Below, in pieces: positions 7,996 through 16,586 of a stretch of 64,000 bases of DNA (position 1 is its first letter; each line of letters starts with the position of its first letter). The DNA comes from CAVQBC01 sp963848415 (GTDB taxonomy: Bacteria; Actinomycetota; Thermoleophilia; Solirubrobacterales; Solirubrobacteraceae). The stretch is from assembly GCA_963848415.1 (NCBI GenBank), contig CAWKDN010000001.1, positions 682,001 through 746,000 on the forward strand, in the 5' to 3' direction. Under the pieces are notes generated by a model, which was not told the origin of the DNA, did no database searches, and worked only from the letters and a program-made list of their open reading frames with translations. The position numbers were made by a program, and so were the translations under genes.

Positions 7996-8265
7996 ATGAG
8001 CGCGACCCAGACCCGCACCCAGGCCTACACTCGGGTGATCCGCACGCTCGACGAGCTCGGTCCCATCAAGCTGCACTCCGACGAGCAGGAGCTCATCCGC
8101 GAGTCGGCCGACACCCTCATCTTCGCCTCGAGCCCGAGCGAGGCCGACGACGCGACCGGCGCCGTCGCCGCGCTCGGCGAGCGCCTCACCCACTCCGGGC
8201 GCTGGAGCTCGGAGCGCGCGGACGCGCTGGTCGAGGACGTCCTGGCCTGCGGGCCGGCCGACTAG
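7996..8265 (+). CDS. small conserved-looking cytosolic protein
   Basis: An 89-residue, mostly helical acidic protein without Cys, signal peptide or membrane segment. I do not recognise a named family. It is transcribed divergently from the ECF sigma gene. Its TAG stop lies inside the ACTAG target site used by the IS481-type element; the insertion therefore landed precisely at the end of the gene without changing the protein. The coding look is good, with GC-rich third positions and natural amino acid composition. Confidence 0.7.
   Translation: MSATQTRTQAYTRVIRTLDELGPIKLHSDEQELIRESADTLIFASSPSEADDATGAVAALGERLTHSGRWSSERADALVEDVLACGPAD
8261..8265. repeat. left target-site duplication of the IS (ACTAG)
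   Basis: The bases ACTAG immediately left of the element are repeated at 9322-9326 on its right. They include the TAG stop codon of the 89-residue gene. The CTAG core matches the known target preference of IS481. Confidence 0.8.
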
Positions 8266-9321
8266 GTGTAGTTCCTGAGGAGGTTGTTCTTCGATCCGGG
8301 TCTCCTTGGAGGCTGAGAGCTGCCAAGCGACTCAGTCCTTCCAAGGAGGGCCCGGATGCAGCTTCACGCTAACGCGGCGGTCAGTCTGATCAAGCGCCGG
8401 CAAGTGGTCGAGCGAGTGCTCGAGCAAGGCTGGTCGATCGCTGAGGCGGCGCGCGCCGCCGAGATCAGTTCTAAGACTTACGGGAAGTGGGTGTCTAGAT
8501 ACCGCGCGGACCGAGAGTGCGGTTTGCTGGACCGCAGCTCGGCCCCTAAGACCGTCGCTAACCGCACCTGCGAGCGTCGCGTTGCAGCGATCGCGGCGTT
8601 GCGACGGTTGCGGTTCACCGGCCCGGAGATCGCCGAAACGCTGCGCATGCCGCTCTCGACGGTGTCGGGCATCTTGACGCGGATTGGGATGGGTCGCCTG
8701 GGCCGGCTCGGCTTAGAGCCGGCGGAGCGCTTTGAGCGCGCCCGACCGGGCGAGCTGCGATTCACATCGACGTCAAGAAGCTGGGGCGGATCGCGCGGCC
8801 GGGACACCGAGTGCTCGGCGGCCAGCCGGCACGCGGACGGGCCGGCTATCACCGCCAGCAGCACAGCCTCGGCTGGGAGTTCGTCCACGTCGCCATCGAC
8901 GACTGCACCAGGCTTGCCTACGTCGAAGTCCTCAACGACGAACGACCCGCCACCGCGATCGCCTTCCTGCGACGAGCCATCGCGTTCTACCGCCGCTACG
9001 GCATCCACGTCGAGCGACTGATCACCGACAACGGAAACGCCTACCGCTCGGCCGCCCACGCGATCGCCTGCCGCGCGCTGGGCATCCGCCACCTGCGCAC
9101 ACGCCCCTATCGACCGCAAACCAACGGCAAGGCCGAGCGCTTCATCCGCACCATGCTCAGCAGCTGGGCCTACGGCGCGCTCTACCGCAACAGCACCGAA
9201 CGCACCGCCGCGCTTGACGGCTGGCTGCACCACTACAACCATCTGCGACGACACGCAGCCCTCGGCCACAAGCCCCCGATCGCTCGCCTCAACGAGAAGA
9301 ACAACCTCCTCGGGACTTACA
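8266..9321 (+). mobile_element. IS481-family insertion sequence
   Basis: A roughly 1055-base element bounded by imperfect inverted repeats of about 26 bases: left from 8267 (starts TGTAGTTCCTGAGGAGG) and right ending at 9321 (complement starts TGTAAGTCCCGAGGAGG), with three mismatches. The direct repeat ACTAG flanks it at 8261-8265 and 9322-9326. IS481 itself is known to target NCTAGN, and this target fits. The sixth target base differs between sides (G at 8266, C at 9327). The element carries a single transposase gene, now frameshifted. Confidence 0.9.
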
Positions 9322-9326
9322 ACTAG
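8356..9326 (+). pseudogene. IS481-family transposase, frameshifted
   Basis: The N-terminal half (8356 to about 8757) has two helix-turn-helix regions (S-I-A-E-A-A-R-A-A-E-I-S and T-G-P-E-I-A-E-T-L). After a frame change at about 8758 (two extra bases or one lost), the catalytic core continues: Asp in I-H-I-D-V-K-K, Asp in L-I-T-D-N-G-N, and Glu in T-N-G-K-A-E-R-F, the DDE triad. No A-rich slippery site is present at the junction, so programmed frameshifting is unlikely and the copy is probably inactive. The reading frame runs through the right inverted repeat and uses the TAG of the duplicated target ACTAG as its stop. Confidence 0.88.
9322..9326. repeat. right target-site duplication of the IS (ACTAG)
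   Basis: This is the second copy of the target ACTAG. Its TAG terminates the transposase reading frame, so the element borrows a stop codon from the host sequence. Confidence 0.8.
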
Positions 9327-9383
9327 CCCGCCCGCCCCGCCGCTCGCGCTTCGGCCCGTCCCAGGGCGGGTAGCCGCCCGCTC

Positions 9384-10025
9384 ATGGACATCCTCGTCGC
9401 CGGCGGGCACGGGCAGATCGCCCTGCGCCTGCTCCGCCTCCTCTCCGAGCGCGGCCACCACGGCCGCGGGCTCATCCGCAACCCGGACCAGGCCGCCGAC
9501 CTGGAGGCGGCCGGGGCCGAGGCCGTCGTCTGCGACATGGAAGCCGACGACGTGCGGCCCCACGTCGAGGGCGCCGACGCCGTCGTCTTCGCCGCGGGCG
9601 CCGGTCCGGGGAGCGGCCCGGAGCGCAAGCGCACGGTCGACGAAGGCGCGGCGGTGGCGCTCGTCGAGGCAGCCCGCGCGGCCGGCGTGCGCCGCTACGT
9701 GATGATCAGCGCGATGGGCGCCGACGACCCGGCCGGCGGGCCGGAGGCGATGCGGCCCTACCTCGAGGCCAAGGGCGCAGCCGACGCCGCCGTGCGCGAC
9801 TCCGGCCTGGACTGGACGATCGTGCGCCCCGGCGGGCTCACCGACGAGCCGGGCACCGCGCGCGTCGCCGTCGCGCCGTCGCTCGGGCGCAGCGGAAAGG
9901 TGCCGCGCGACGACGTCGCGCTGGTGATCGCCGAGCTGCTCGACCCGCCCGCCGCGATCGGGGTCAGCTTCGACCTGCTCGCGGGCGACGAGGGCGTCGC
10001 CGAAGCGGTCCGCCGGCTCGGTTAG
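9384..10025 (+). CDS. NAD(P)-binding atypical short-chain dehydrogenase family protein
   Basis: A 213-residue Rossmann protein with the nucleotide-binding motif V-A-G-G-H-G-Q-I-A at residues 5-13, like G-x-x-G-x-x-G of atypical SDRs (YwnB / NmrA-like group), and the segment S-A-M-G-A-D-D at about 114 followed by Y-L-E-A-K-G-A-A-D, a usual pattern of this group. It probably binds NADP(H); the substrate is unknown. The stop overlaps the stop of the convergent HD-GYP gene. It lies right after the IS but in intact form. Confidence 0.8.
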   Translation: MDILVAGGHGQIALRLLRLLSERGHHGRGLIRNPDQAADLEAAGAEAVVCDMEADDVRPHVEGADAVVFAAGAGPGSGPERKRTVDEGAAVALVEAARAAGVRRYVMISAMGADDPAGGPEAMRPYLEAKGAADAAVRDSGLDWTIVRPGGLTDEPGTARVAVAPSLGRSGKVPRDDVALVIAELLDPPAAIGVSFDLLAGDEGVAEAVRRLG

Positions 10026-11362
10026 CCGGCTTCCGGGATGGCGCCGCGCTCGAGCACCGTCTCCAGCGCGGCCACGACCTCGGCGTCGAGGCGCTCGGGC
10101 ACGTCCTGGCGGAGGGTCGCCAGCGCCTGGTCGAGCGCCATCGCGGGCCGGTAGGGCCGGGGGGCGGTGAGCGCCTCGAAGACGTCGGCGGCGGCCAGGA
10201 CGCGCATGGGGAGCGTCAGCTGCTCGGCGCCCAGCCCGAAGGGGTAGCCGCCGCCGTCCAGGCGCTCGTGGTGGGCGGCGGCGATCGGGGCGAGCTCCGC
10301 GAACCCCGGCGCGCGCTCGAGGATCCGCTGCGAGTGCAGCGGATGCAGGCGGACGGCGGCCAGCTCGGGCTCTGAAAGGCGGTCGGGCTTGTCGAGGATG
10401 CGGTTGGAGACGGCGAGCTTGCCGATGTCGTGCATGAGCGCGGCGCGGCGCAGCTCGCGCAGCTGCCGCTCGCCGAAGCCGAGCTCTGAGCCGACGCCCA
10501 CCGCCACCAGCGAGACGCGCTCTGAGTGGCGGTAGGTCCACGGCGACTTGGCGTCGATCACCCGCGCGAAGGCGGCCGCGATGCGGTCGAGGCCGTCCTC
10601 GCCGACGGTCAGGGCGCGGTCGTCGGGCTCCCAGCGCGAGACGTCGGGCTCGGCGAGCCCGCCCCAGAACGCGCCGTCGCCGCGGAAGCTCTCCAGCGCC
10701 TCCACGAGCGCGGGATCGAACCACGTGCCGCGGCGGTCGTCGGCCATCGCGTACGCCGCGTCGACCCCGCGGGCGGCGTGGAAGATCTCCACCGTCTGCG
10801 CGAGGCAGAGGATGCGGCCCAGGACCGGGATCTCGTCGCCCGCGAGCCCGTCGGGCTGGCCATGGCCGTCCCAGTGCTCGTCGAGCGTGCGGATCGCCGC
10901 CGCGGTCATCGGCGTGAGCCCCAGCATGAGGGCGATCTCGGCGCCCCGCTCGCAGCGCGCCCGCATCACCTTGTGGGTGACCTCGCCCTCCGCCTTGATC
11001 GCCCGCAGGCGGTCGGCGCGCCGGCGCAGCGACCGGCCCGGCGCCACGACGCCCAGCGACCAGCGCATCGCCGCCGCCGGCTTCGACCAGTCGACCAGCT
11101 TCGAGGTCCGCTTGATCTCCTGGTCGTCGGCGCCGAACAGGGCGGCCATCTGCGCGGCGTTGGCCGTGCAGCCGGCGTCCTTGAGCAGGAGGGCGTAGAA
11201 GAGGTCCGACGCGGGCCCCTCCTCCAGGCCGATCGCCTCGGCGACGCGCATGCCGATCGCGCACGAGCGCCGCGCGTGCCCGGCGGGCTGGCCCTCGGTG
11301 ATGTCCAGCGCGTGCGTCAGCGCGCCGATGACGCCCGACAGGGCGATCCGCACTTCCGTCAC
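10022..11362 (-). CDS. tandem HD / HD-GYP phosphodiesterase
   Basis: A 446-residue cytosolic protein with two HD-type halves. The C-terminal half has a full HD-GYP signature: H-S-E-R-V, L-M-H-D-I-G-K-L, H-P-L-H-S and H-H-E-R-L-D-G-G-G-Y-P, the set used to hydrolyse cyclic di-GMP. The N-terminal half resembles a second HD fold (G-H-A-R-R ... L-L-K-D-A-G-C) in which the metal-binding H-D is K-D, so it is probably degenerate and regulatory. The GTG at 11362 is chosen because GAAGG precedes it and the protein pattern begins there. It is convergent with the SDR gene. Confidence 0.88.
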   Translation of the reverse strand: MTEVRIALSGVIGALTHALDITEGQPAGHARRSCAIGMRVAEAIGLEEGPASDLFYALLLKDAGCTANAAQMAALFGADDQEIKRTSKLVDWSKPAAAMRWSLGVVAPGRSLRRRADRLRAIKAEGEVTHKVMRARCERGAEIALMLGLTPMTAAAIRTLDEHWDGHGQPDGLAGDEIPVLGRILCLAQTVEIFHAARGVDAAYAMADDRRGTWFDPALVEALESFRGDGAFWGGLAEPDVSRWEPDDRALTVGEDGLDRIAAAFARVIDAKSPWTYRHSERVSLVAVGVGSELGFGERQLRELRRAALMHDIGKLAVSNRILDKPDRLSEPELAAVRLHPLHSQRILERAPGFAELAPIAAAHHERLDGGGYPFGLGAEQLTLPMRVLAAADVFEALTAPRPYRPAMALDQALATLRQDVPERLDAEVVAALETVLERGAIPEAG

Positions 11363-11436
11363 CTGGCCTTCGGGTGCGCCGAGCACGCCCGTGCAGGCTA
11401 GTCGACGCTGCGGGCGGCCGGACGCGGGCCCGAGCG

Positions 11437-11790
11437 CTAGAAGCGCCAGCGCACGCGGTCGTTGCCGCGCGTGGCGACGTAGCGGTCCGAGGAGCCGCGC
11501 AGGTCCCCGGTGACGCGCCAGCCGTTCCAGGTCAGCCGGCGCACGCCGCTCGGCGGCGGCGTCGTCCCGAGCGCCTTGCGGTGCGCGCCGCGCGCCACCC
11601 TGCGCGCGGTACGGCACGAGACGCCCGTCGCGCGGATGCCGGTCAGGTCGGCGTCGGCGTAGCGCGAGTTCGGATAGGGGTTGCGGACGGGCTCGCAGGA
11701 CCGCGTCGCCGCGGCCTCGGCCGCCGGCGTGACGAGCCCGGCCGCCACGCACACGCCGCCCGCCACCAGCCAGCGCCGCACGCCCGCCAT
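11437..11790 (-). CDS. small secreted protein with two cysteines
   Basis: A 117-residue protein with a signal peptide (R-R-W-L followed by a Val/Ala/Gly-rich core, cleavage after A-E-A near residue 26). The mature part is about 90 residues, basic, and contains two Cys (S-C-E-P and S-C-R-T-A-R-R-V-A) that could form a disulfide. The ending resembles surface or extracellular small proteins of actinobacteria, but no family can be named. It starts 6 bases downstream of the stop of the DUF1707 protein, so the two may be co-transcribed. Confidence 0.6.
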   Translation of the reverse strand: MAGVRRWLVAGGVCVAAGLVTPAAEAAATRSCEPVRNPYPNSRYADADLTGIRATGVSCRTARRVARGAHRKALGTTPPPSGVRRLTWNGWRVTGDLRGSSDRYVATRGNDRVRWRF

Positions 11791-11795
11791 CGGCC

Positions 11796-12314
11796 TCAGA
11801 AGCCTGAGATCGCGACCGCGACCACGACCGCGAACAGCACGATGACCGCCGTGCACACGGCCCCCAGCACCTCGCCCGTCAGCGCGACGCCGCGCGAGTT
11901 GCGCTCCGGCCCCTCGTGGGCGGCGGCGCGGCGGGCGCCCCGGCCGACGACCCAGGCGCCGATCGCGGCGGGCAGTGCGAGCGGCGAGGCGATGCCGGCC
12001 GTGAAGACCAGCAGGCTGGCCGCCACGAGCCCGAGGACCAGCGCGACGATGGCGCTCGAGCTGGGCGTCGGCGCGCGCTGCGCGCGCGGCCGCGCCGGCG
12101 GGATCGCCGCCGCGCTGACCGGCAGCTCGCGCAGGGTGTGCCACAGATCCGGCACGAAGCGGGCGTGCCACGCGTCGTCGGCGCGATCCTCGAACTCCTC
12201 GGAGGTCAGCCGGCCGGCGAGGTGGTGCTCGCGCAGGATCTCGACCGTTCGCTCGCGCTCCGCGTCGCTCGCCCGGTGGGCGGTGGCCGGTGGCGGTGCG
12301 AGGTGGCGATCCAT
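11796..12314 (-). CDS. DUF1707 domain membrane protein
   Basis: A 172-residue protein. Residues 13-67 match the DUF1707 pattern: R-A-S-D-A-E-R-E-R-T-V-E-I-L, L-x-E-F-E-D-R and a closing L-R-E-L-P. The C-terminal part has two long hydrophobic segments (about 88-122 and 145-170) separated by a basic stretch, similar to DUF4190. Such proteins sit in the membrane with a cytosolic helical head; their role is unknown. GGGAGG precedes the ATG. It is divergent from the P-loop kinase gene. Confidence 0.8.
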   Translation of the reverse strand: MDRHLAPPPATAHRASDAERERTVEILREHHLAGRLTSEEFEDRADDAWHARFVPDLWHTLRELPVSAAAIPPARPRAQRAPTPSSSAIVALVLGLVAASLLVFTAGIASPLALPAAIGAWVVGRGARRAAAHEGPERNSRGVALTGEVLGAVCTAVIVLFAVVVAVAISGF

Positions 12315-12362
12315 GCCTCCCACAGGGTTGCACACCGGATTCACCGGCGCGTTAGGTCGCCC

Positions 12363-12959
12363 GTGCACCATGACGTCGTGCTCCTCTCCTTCAGCCCTTC
12401 CGCCGTGGTGGTCGTCGCCGGCCTGCCGGGCGCCGGCAAGTCGACGCTGATCCGCCGCGCGGTCGACCGCGAGACGGCCACGGTGCTCGACACCGACGAC
12501 CGCCGGGCCGGCCGGCCGGCCGGCCGGCCGCGCGTGCCGGGGCTGCTCTACGCGGGGCACTACCTGCGCATCCTGGGCGCGATCGCCGGGCCGGGCCCGG
12601 TGGTGGTGCACTCGCGCGGGACGCACGCCCTCCCCCGGCGGGTGATCCGGCTCGCCGCGGCGCTGCGCGGCCGCCCGGCCCACCTCGTCCTGCTCGACGC
12701 CGACCGCGCCAGCGCCGAGGCCGGCCAGCGGGCGCGCGGGCGGCGCCTCCGCCGGCGGGCGATGGACCGCGAGGCGGCCGGCTGGCGCCGGCTGATCGAC
12801 GGGGTGCGGGCCCGCGGGCGGGTGGGCCACGAGGCCTGGAGCTCGGTCGCGGTGCTGGATCGCGCGCAGGCGCGGGCCGTGCGCGCGCTGGACTTCACCG
12901 CTCCGGCGCCCGCCCCGCGGCGCCGGCTGCGCGCCCGCGGCGTGCTGCCCGTCGCCTGA
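12363..12959 (+). CDS. P-loop ATPase/kinase (AAA or zeta-toxin-like)
   Basis: A protein of about 198 residues with a Walker A motif G-L-P-G-A-G-K-S-T near residue 22, a D-T-D-D acidic turn after strand two, and L-L-D-A-D as probable Walker B. The rest is Arg-rich with many R-R/R-A-R segments, similar to small AAA-type or zeta-toxin-like kinases of actinobacteria. The target is unknown and no antitoxin is adjacent. The start is uncertain: GTG 12363 or GTG 12378 both fit. A GGCC repeat near 12509-12528 encodes R-P-A-G-R-P. Confidence 0.65.
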   Translation: MHHDVVLLSFSPSAVVVVAGLPGAGKSTLIRRAVDRETATVLDTDDRRAGRPAGRPRVPGLLYAGHYLRILGAIAGPGPVVVHSRGTHALPRRVIRLAAALRGRPAHLVLLDADRASAEAGQRARGRRLRRRAMDREAAGWRRLIDGVRARGRVGHEAWSSVAVLDRAQARAVRALDFTAPAPAPRRRLRARGVLPVA

Positions 12960-13019
12960 ACGCCTACGCGCCCGCTCGGCCGGGTACGCGAGCCGCAGCG
13001 ACGGCGGCACGGGAGGATC

Positions 13020-13283
13020 AAGTGGGGTCTGCGCACGACGGTGGTCGGGTCCTGGTGGAAGCTCGAGCAGCACGAGCCGCAGCTGCGGCGGATGCACGAC
13101 GCCAGCTACGGCATCGAGACCGTCGAGAAGATCCGGGGGCGCGCCGCCGACTGGGCGCGCGTCGTGGGCGAAGAGCGCCTGTGGATCTCGCCGTCGTGCG
13201 GCTTCGGCCGCCATCCCGCCCGCAGCCGCCCGGTGCTCCAGGCCAAGATGGAGCACATGATGGAGGCCGCCGCATCGTTCTGA
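13020..13283 (+). pseudogene. remnant of a cobalamin-independent methionine synthase-like gene, internally deleted
   Basis: The remnant preserves the N-terminus of a MetE-related protein (L-R-T-T-V-V-G-S-W) joined directly to the C-terminus (W-A-R-V-V-G-E-E-R-L-W, then S-P-S-C-G-F-G-R). In the family these segments lie roughly 250 residues apart; the zinc and substrate-binding middle is gone and the frame across the junction is open. A GGGAGG site precedes it, but the expected ATG reads ATC (13017-13019); only a GTG at 13041 could now start translation, cutting off the first conserved residues. It is most likely dead. Confidence 0.75.
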
Positions 13284-13362
13284 GCGCCGGCCTTCACCAC
13301 GGTGTGACACTTCCGTGAGCGCACGGGCCGACACTGTCGTGCGTCCATCCCGGGAGGTCTCC

Positions 13363-14916
13363 GTGTCGCGTCGTGCCCTGTCCGTCCTGCTCGCCGTCCT
13401 GGCGGCCGTCGCGCTCGCCGCGCCGGCGAGCGCCCTCGCGCAGCGCGACGAGCTGCCGCTCGGGCCGCGCTGGCTGCCGGAGTCGCGGTCGATCACCTCC
13501 GTCGGCGCCGGGGTCCGGTGGACGTCGATCGTGCGCGGCCGGCCGTCGCCGGCCGACCGCTGGGTCGTCGACGTCGAGGTCCAGCGCGTCCGCCGGGTGG
13601 CGGCCGGGCGCGCCGCGGCCGTGCGAGCCGCCGGCTTCGACGCCCGGCTCGAGCGCTTCGCCGGGCCACTGGCCGGACCGCGGCCGCGCGGCGACCGGGT
13701 GATCGTCGTGCGCAGCGGCGCCTTCGCCACCCAGGCGGAGGCCGACGCCCGCCGCGCCGCGCTGGTCGCCGCCGGCTTCGCCGGCGCGCGCTCGGTGTTC
13801 ACCGCCGAGGACGGGACGCGCACGACCGGCCCGTGGCGGGTCAACGTGCTCGAGCTCTCCGCGCGCGCCGTCCGCGAGCGGCTCGCGCCGGTACTCGCCA
13901 ACGACCTGGTGATCGACCGCGAGACCACGAGCGCGATCGCCACGCGCACCGGCGCCGCGGCCGCCATCAACGGCGGCTACTTCGTCATCGGCGGCCCCGG
14001 TGACGGCGATCCCGCGGGGGCCTACGCGCTCGACGGCGAGCTGATCTCCGAGACCATCGACGGGCGCACGACGCTCGTGCTCTCGCCCGCCGGCGCGCGC
14101 TTCGCGACGCTCGGCTTCGCGGGCAGCGCCACGCTCGCGGGGGCGGGGACACGCGCGGTCGACGGCCTCGATCGCATTCGCGGCGAGATCCGCAACTGCG
14201 GCGGCCGCGGCGGCGACGTGCGCCCGGACGGCACGCCGACCGAGACCCCGCGCCACGACACGACCTGCACCGACCCGTCCGAGCTGGTGGTCTACACCCC
14301 GGCCTTCGGGCCCTCGACCCGCGCTCCCGCCGGCGGCGTGGAGGCCGTCGTCCGCGACGGCGTGGTGAGCGAGCTGACCGAGGCCGGCGACACGCCGATC
14401 CCGCCCGGCGGTTCCGTGCTCTCCGGCAGCGGCGACGCGGCAGAGTTCCTGCGCGCGGGCGCGGCCCCCGGCGCGCGGCCGCAGCTCGAGCTCGGGCTGC
14501 GCTCCGCCGGCGCACCGTTCGCGCTCGCGCCCGGCACCGCGGTCGTCAACGGCGGGCCGCGGCTGCTGCTCGGCGGGCGAACGTGGATCCCGAGCGCCGA
14601 GGAGGGCTTCGTCTACCAGGACGACCCCGGCTTCTCCTACCGCTTCGCGATGCGCCGCAACCCGCGCACGCTCGCCGGCGTGCGCTCCGACGGGACGCTC
14701 GTGCTGGTCACCGTCGACGGCCGCCGGCCCGGCGTCAGCGCCGGCGCGAGCTTCCTCGAGTCCGCTGAGATCCTGTCCGCCCTCGGCGCCCGCGAGGGGC
14801 TCAACCTCGACGGCGGCGGCTCGACCACGATGGTCGTCGGCGGGCGCGTCGTGACCCTCCCGTCCGACGCGACGGGCGAGCGGCCGGTGAGCGACGCGCT
14901 GACGGTGCGGCCCTAG
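13363..14916 (+). CDS. secreted SPOR-like plus phosphodiester glycosidase (NAGPA-like) protein
   Basis: A 517-residue exported protein. Signal peptide residues 1-27; a SPOR-like repeat region at about 90-150 (V-V-R-S-G-A-F-A-T-Q-A-E-A-D-A), which binds peptidoglycan or glycans; then a NAGPA/phosphodiester glycosidase domain with A-I-N-G-G-Y-F at about 205 and N-L-D-G-G-G-S-T-T-M near the C-terminus, the two hallmark motifs. It probably cleaves a sugar phosphodiester or remodels exopolysaccharide outside the cell. The GTG at 13363 is preceded by GGGAGG. Its TAG stop lies in a CTAG shared with the convergent treS-like gene. Confidence 0.82.
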   Translation: MSRRALSVLLAVLAAVALAAPASALAQRDELPLGPRWLPESRSITSVGAGVRWTSIVRGRPSPADRWVVDVEVQRVRRVAAGRAAAVRAAGFDARLERFAGPLAGPRPRGDRVIVVRSGAFATQAEADARRAALVAAGFAGARSVFTAEDGTRTTGPWRVNVLELSARAVRERLAPVLANDLVIDRETTSAIATRTGAAAAINGGYFVIGGPGDGDPAGAYALDGELISETIDGRTTLVLSPAGARFATLGFAGSATLAGAGTRAVDGLDRIRGEIRNCGGRGGDVRPDGTPTETPRHDTTCTDPSELVVYTPAFGPSTRAPAGGVEAVVRDGVVSELTEAGDTPIPPGGSVLSGSGDAAEFLRAGAAPGARPQLELGLRSAGAPFALAPGTAVVNGGPRLLLGGRTWIPSAEEGFVYQDDPGFSYRFAMRRNPRTLAGVRSDGTLVLVTVDGRRPGVSAGASFLESAEILSALGAREGLNLDGGGSTTMVVGGRVVTLPSDATGERPVSDALTVRP

Positions 14917-16586
14917 GGCGCCAGCCGCTGGCCCTTGCGCCGTACGCGCCACCAGCCGTAGTCGTACGGGCCGAGCTCCAACGCGACGCGGCCGTCGTCG
15001 CCCGGCGGGCGCTCGTCGGCGGCGAACAGGTCGACCAATGCCTCGCAGTCTGCGGCGTCGTCCAGCGGCAGCGCCACGCTGACGTCCCGGCCCGAGAGGT
15101 TGTGGACGGCGAGGATGGTGTCGCCCTGCCAGTCCATGCGGTGGGCGAAGACGGCCTCGTCGCCCGCGTCGAGCACCGTCATCTCGCCCCAGCCGAGCTC
15201 AGGGCACTCGCGGCGGCGGCGGATCAGGCGCTCCATCCAGTTCAGCAGCGAGTCGGGGTCGCGCCGCTGCGCGGCGACGTTGACGGCGGCGGGCCCGCGC
15301 TCGCCGTCCACCACGGGCCGGCTGAGCTTCTCGCCCTCGCCGGCGGTCGAGAAGCCGCCGTGGCGCTCGCCGGACCACTGCATGGGCGAGCGGACCGCGA
15401 GGCGGCCCTCGATGTCGAGGTTCTCCCCCATCCCGATCTCCTCGCCGTAGAAGAGCACCGGCGTGCCGGGCAGCGAGAAGACGAGGCTGTAGACCATCCG
15501 CACGCGCCGCTCGTCGCCGTCGAGCATCGTCGGCAGCCGCCGCCGCAGGCCGCGGCCGTAGAGCTGCAGCGACTCGTCGGGGCCGAAGGCGGCGAAGACC
15601 TCCTCGCGCTCGTCGTCGGTCAGCTTGTCGAGCGTGAGCTCGTCGTGATTGCGGGCGAAGTTGCCCCACTGGGCGTCCTCGGGGAGCGCGGGCAGCGACG
15701 AGTACGCGTCGGTCAGCGGCTCCGCCCGCTCGCGGGCGAGCGCCAGGTACATCGCCTGGTTGGCGATGAAGTTGAACATCATGTGCAGCTCGTCGCCGCC
15801 CTCGTCGCCGAAGAACTCGCGCTGCTGGCCGGGTTTCAGGTTGACCTCGCCGAGCAGGATCGCCTCGCCCACCCGGCGGTCGATGAAGCGCCGCACGTCG
15901 CGCAGCAGCTCGTGCGGGTCCTCGATCGCGCCCTCGGGCATGCCGGTCGCCTCGATCATGAACGGGACGGCGTCGACGCGGAAGCCGCTGAGCCCCTGCT
16001 GGAGCCAGTAGCCGGCGACCTGGGCGATCTCGTCGCGCACGGCCGGGTTGGCGACGTTGAGGTCGGCCTGGTGGGAGTAGAAGCGGTGCAGGTAGTACTG
16101 GCCGGCCTCGTCGTCCCACGCCCAGTTGGAGTCCTCCTTGTCGGGGAAGACCACGTCGCCGGGCTTCTCCTCGGGCTTCTCGTCGACCCACACGTAGAAG
16201 TCGCGGAACGGCGAGTCGGGGTCCGAGCGCGCGGCCTGGAACCACGGGTGGTCGACCGAGGTGTGGTTCATGACGAGGTCGGCGATCACGCGGATGCCGC
16301 GGTCGCGCGCGGTACGCACCAGCTCGACGACATCGCCCGGCGAGCCCAGGCGCTCGTCGACGCCGTAGAAGTCGGTGATGTCGTAGCCGTCGTCGCGGTT
16401 GGGCGACGGGTAGAACGGCATCAGCCACACGCACGTGACGCCGAGGCCGGCGAGGTAGTCCAGGCGCTCGGTGAGGCCGGTCAGGTCACCCCAGCCGTCG
16501 CCGTCGGAGTCCAGGAAGGTCTGGACGTCGAGGCAGTAGACGATCGCGTTGCGCCACCACAGGTCGCTCGTGGCCTTCGAGCTCAT
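14913..16586 (-). CDS. treS: trehalose synthase-type GH13 alpha-amylase family enzyme
   Basis: A 557-residue GH13 enzyme. Near the start W-W-R-N-A-I-V-Y-C-L-D-V and D-G-D-G-W-G-D are typical for the TreS/maltose-interconverting group. Conserved regions: D-L-V-M-N-H-T-S, G-F-R-V-D-A-V-P-F with the catalytic Asp, L-L-G-E-V with the acid/base Glu, and F-A-R-N-H-D-E-L with the stabilising Asp. It likely interconverts maltose and trehalose in the cytosol. No maltokinase domain is fused. The start ATG overlaps the stop of the LLM gene by 4 bases, so both are in one operon. Confidence 0.85.
   Translation of the reverse strand: MSSKATSDLWWRNAIVYCLDVQTFLDSDGDGWGDLTGLTERLDYLAGLGVTCVWLMPFYPSPNRDDGYDITDFYGVDERLGSPGDVVELVRTARDRGIRVIADLVMNHTSVDHPWFQAARSDPDSPFRDFYVWVDEKPEEKPGDVVFPDKEDSNWAWDDEAGQYYLHRFYSHQADLNVANPAVRDEIAQVAGYWLQQGLSGFRVDAVPFMIEATGMPEGAIEDPHELLRDVRRFIDRRVGEAILLGEVNLKPGQQREFFGDEGGDELHMMFNFIANQAMYLALARERAEPLTDAYSSLPALPEDAQWGNFARNHDELTLDKLTDDEREEVFAAFGPDESLQLYGRGLRRRLPTMLDGDERRVRMVYSLVFSLPGTPVLFYGEEIGMGENLDIEGRLAVRSPMQWSGERHGGFSTAGEGEKLSRPVVDGERGPAAVNVAAQRRDPDSLLNWMERLIRRRRECPELGWGEMTVLDAGDEAVFAHRMDWQGDTILAVHNLSGRDVSVALPLDDAADCEALVDLFAADERPPGDDGRVALELGPYDYGWWRVRRKGQRLAP

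Noticed and set aside
8740..8770. Programmed frameshift in the IS transposase
   Set aside because: No A-rich slippery heptamer or following stem-loop was seen at the junction, and IS481 transposases are usually made from one continuous frame.
12509..12528. GGCC tandem run that could be a repeat element
   Set aside because: It lies inside the P-loop gene and simply encodes repeated Gly-Arg-Pro-Ala; no longer repeat structure was seen.
12363..12959. Toxin-antitoxin module for the zeta-toxin-like P-loop protein
   Set aside because: No small antitoxin gene lies next to it, and the upstream gene is a divergent DUF1707 membrane protein.
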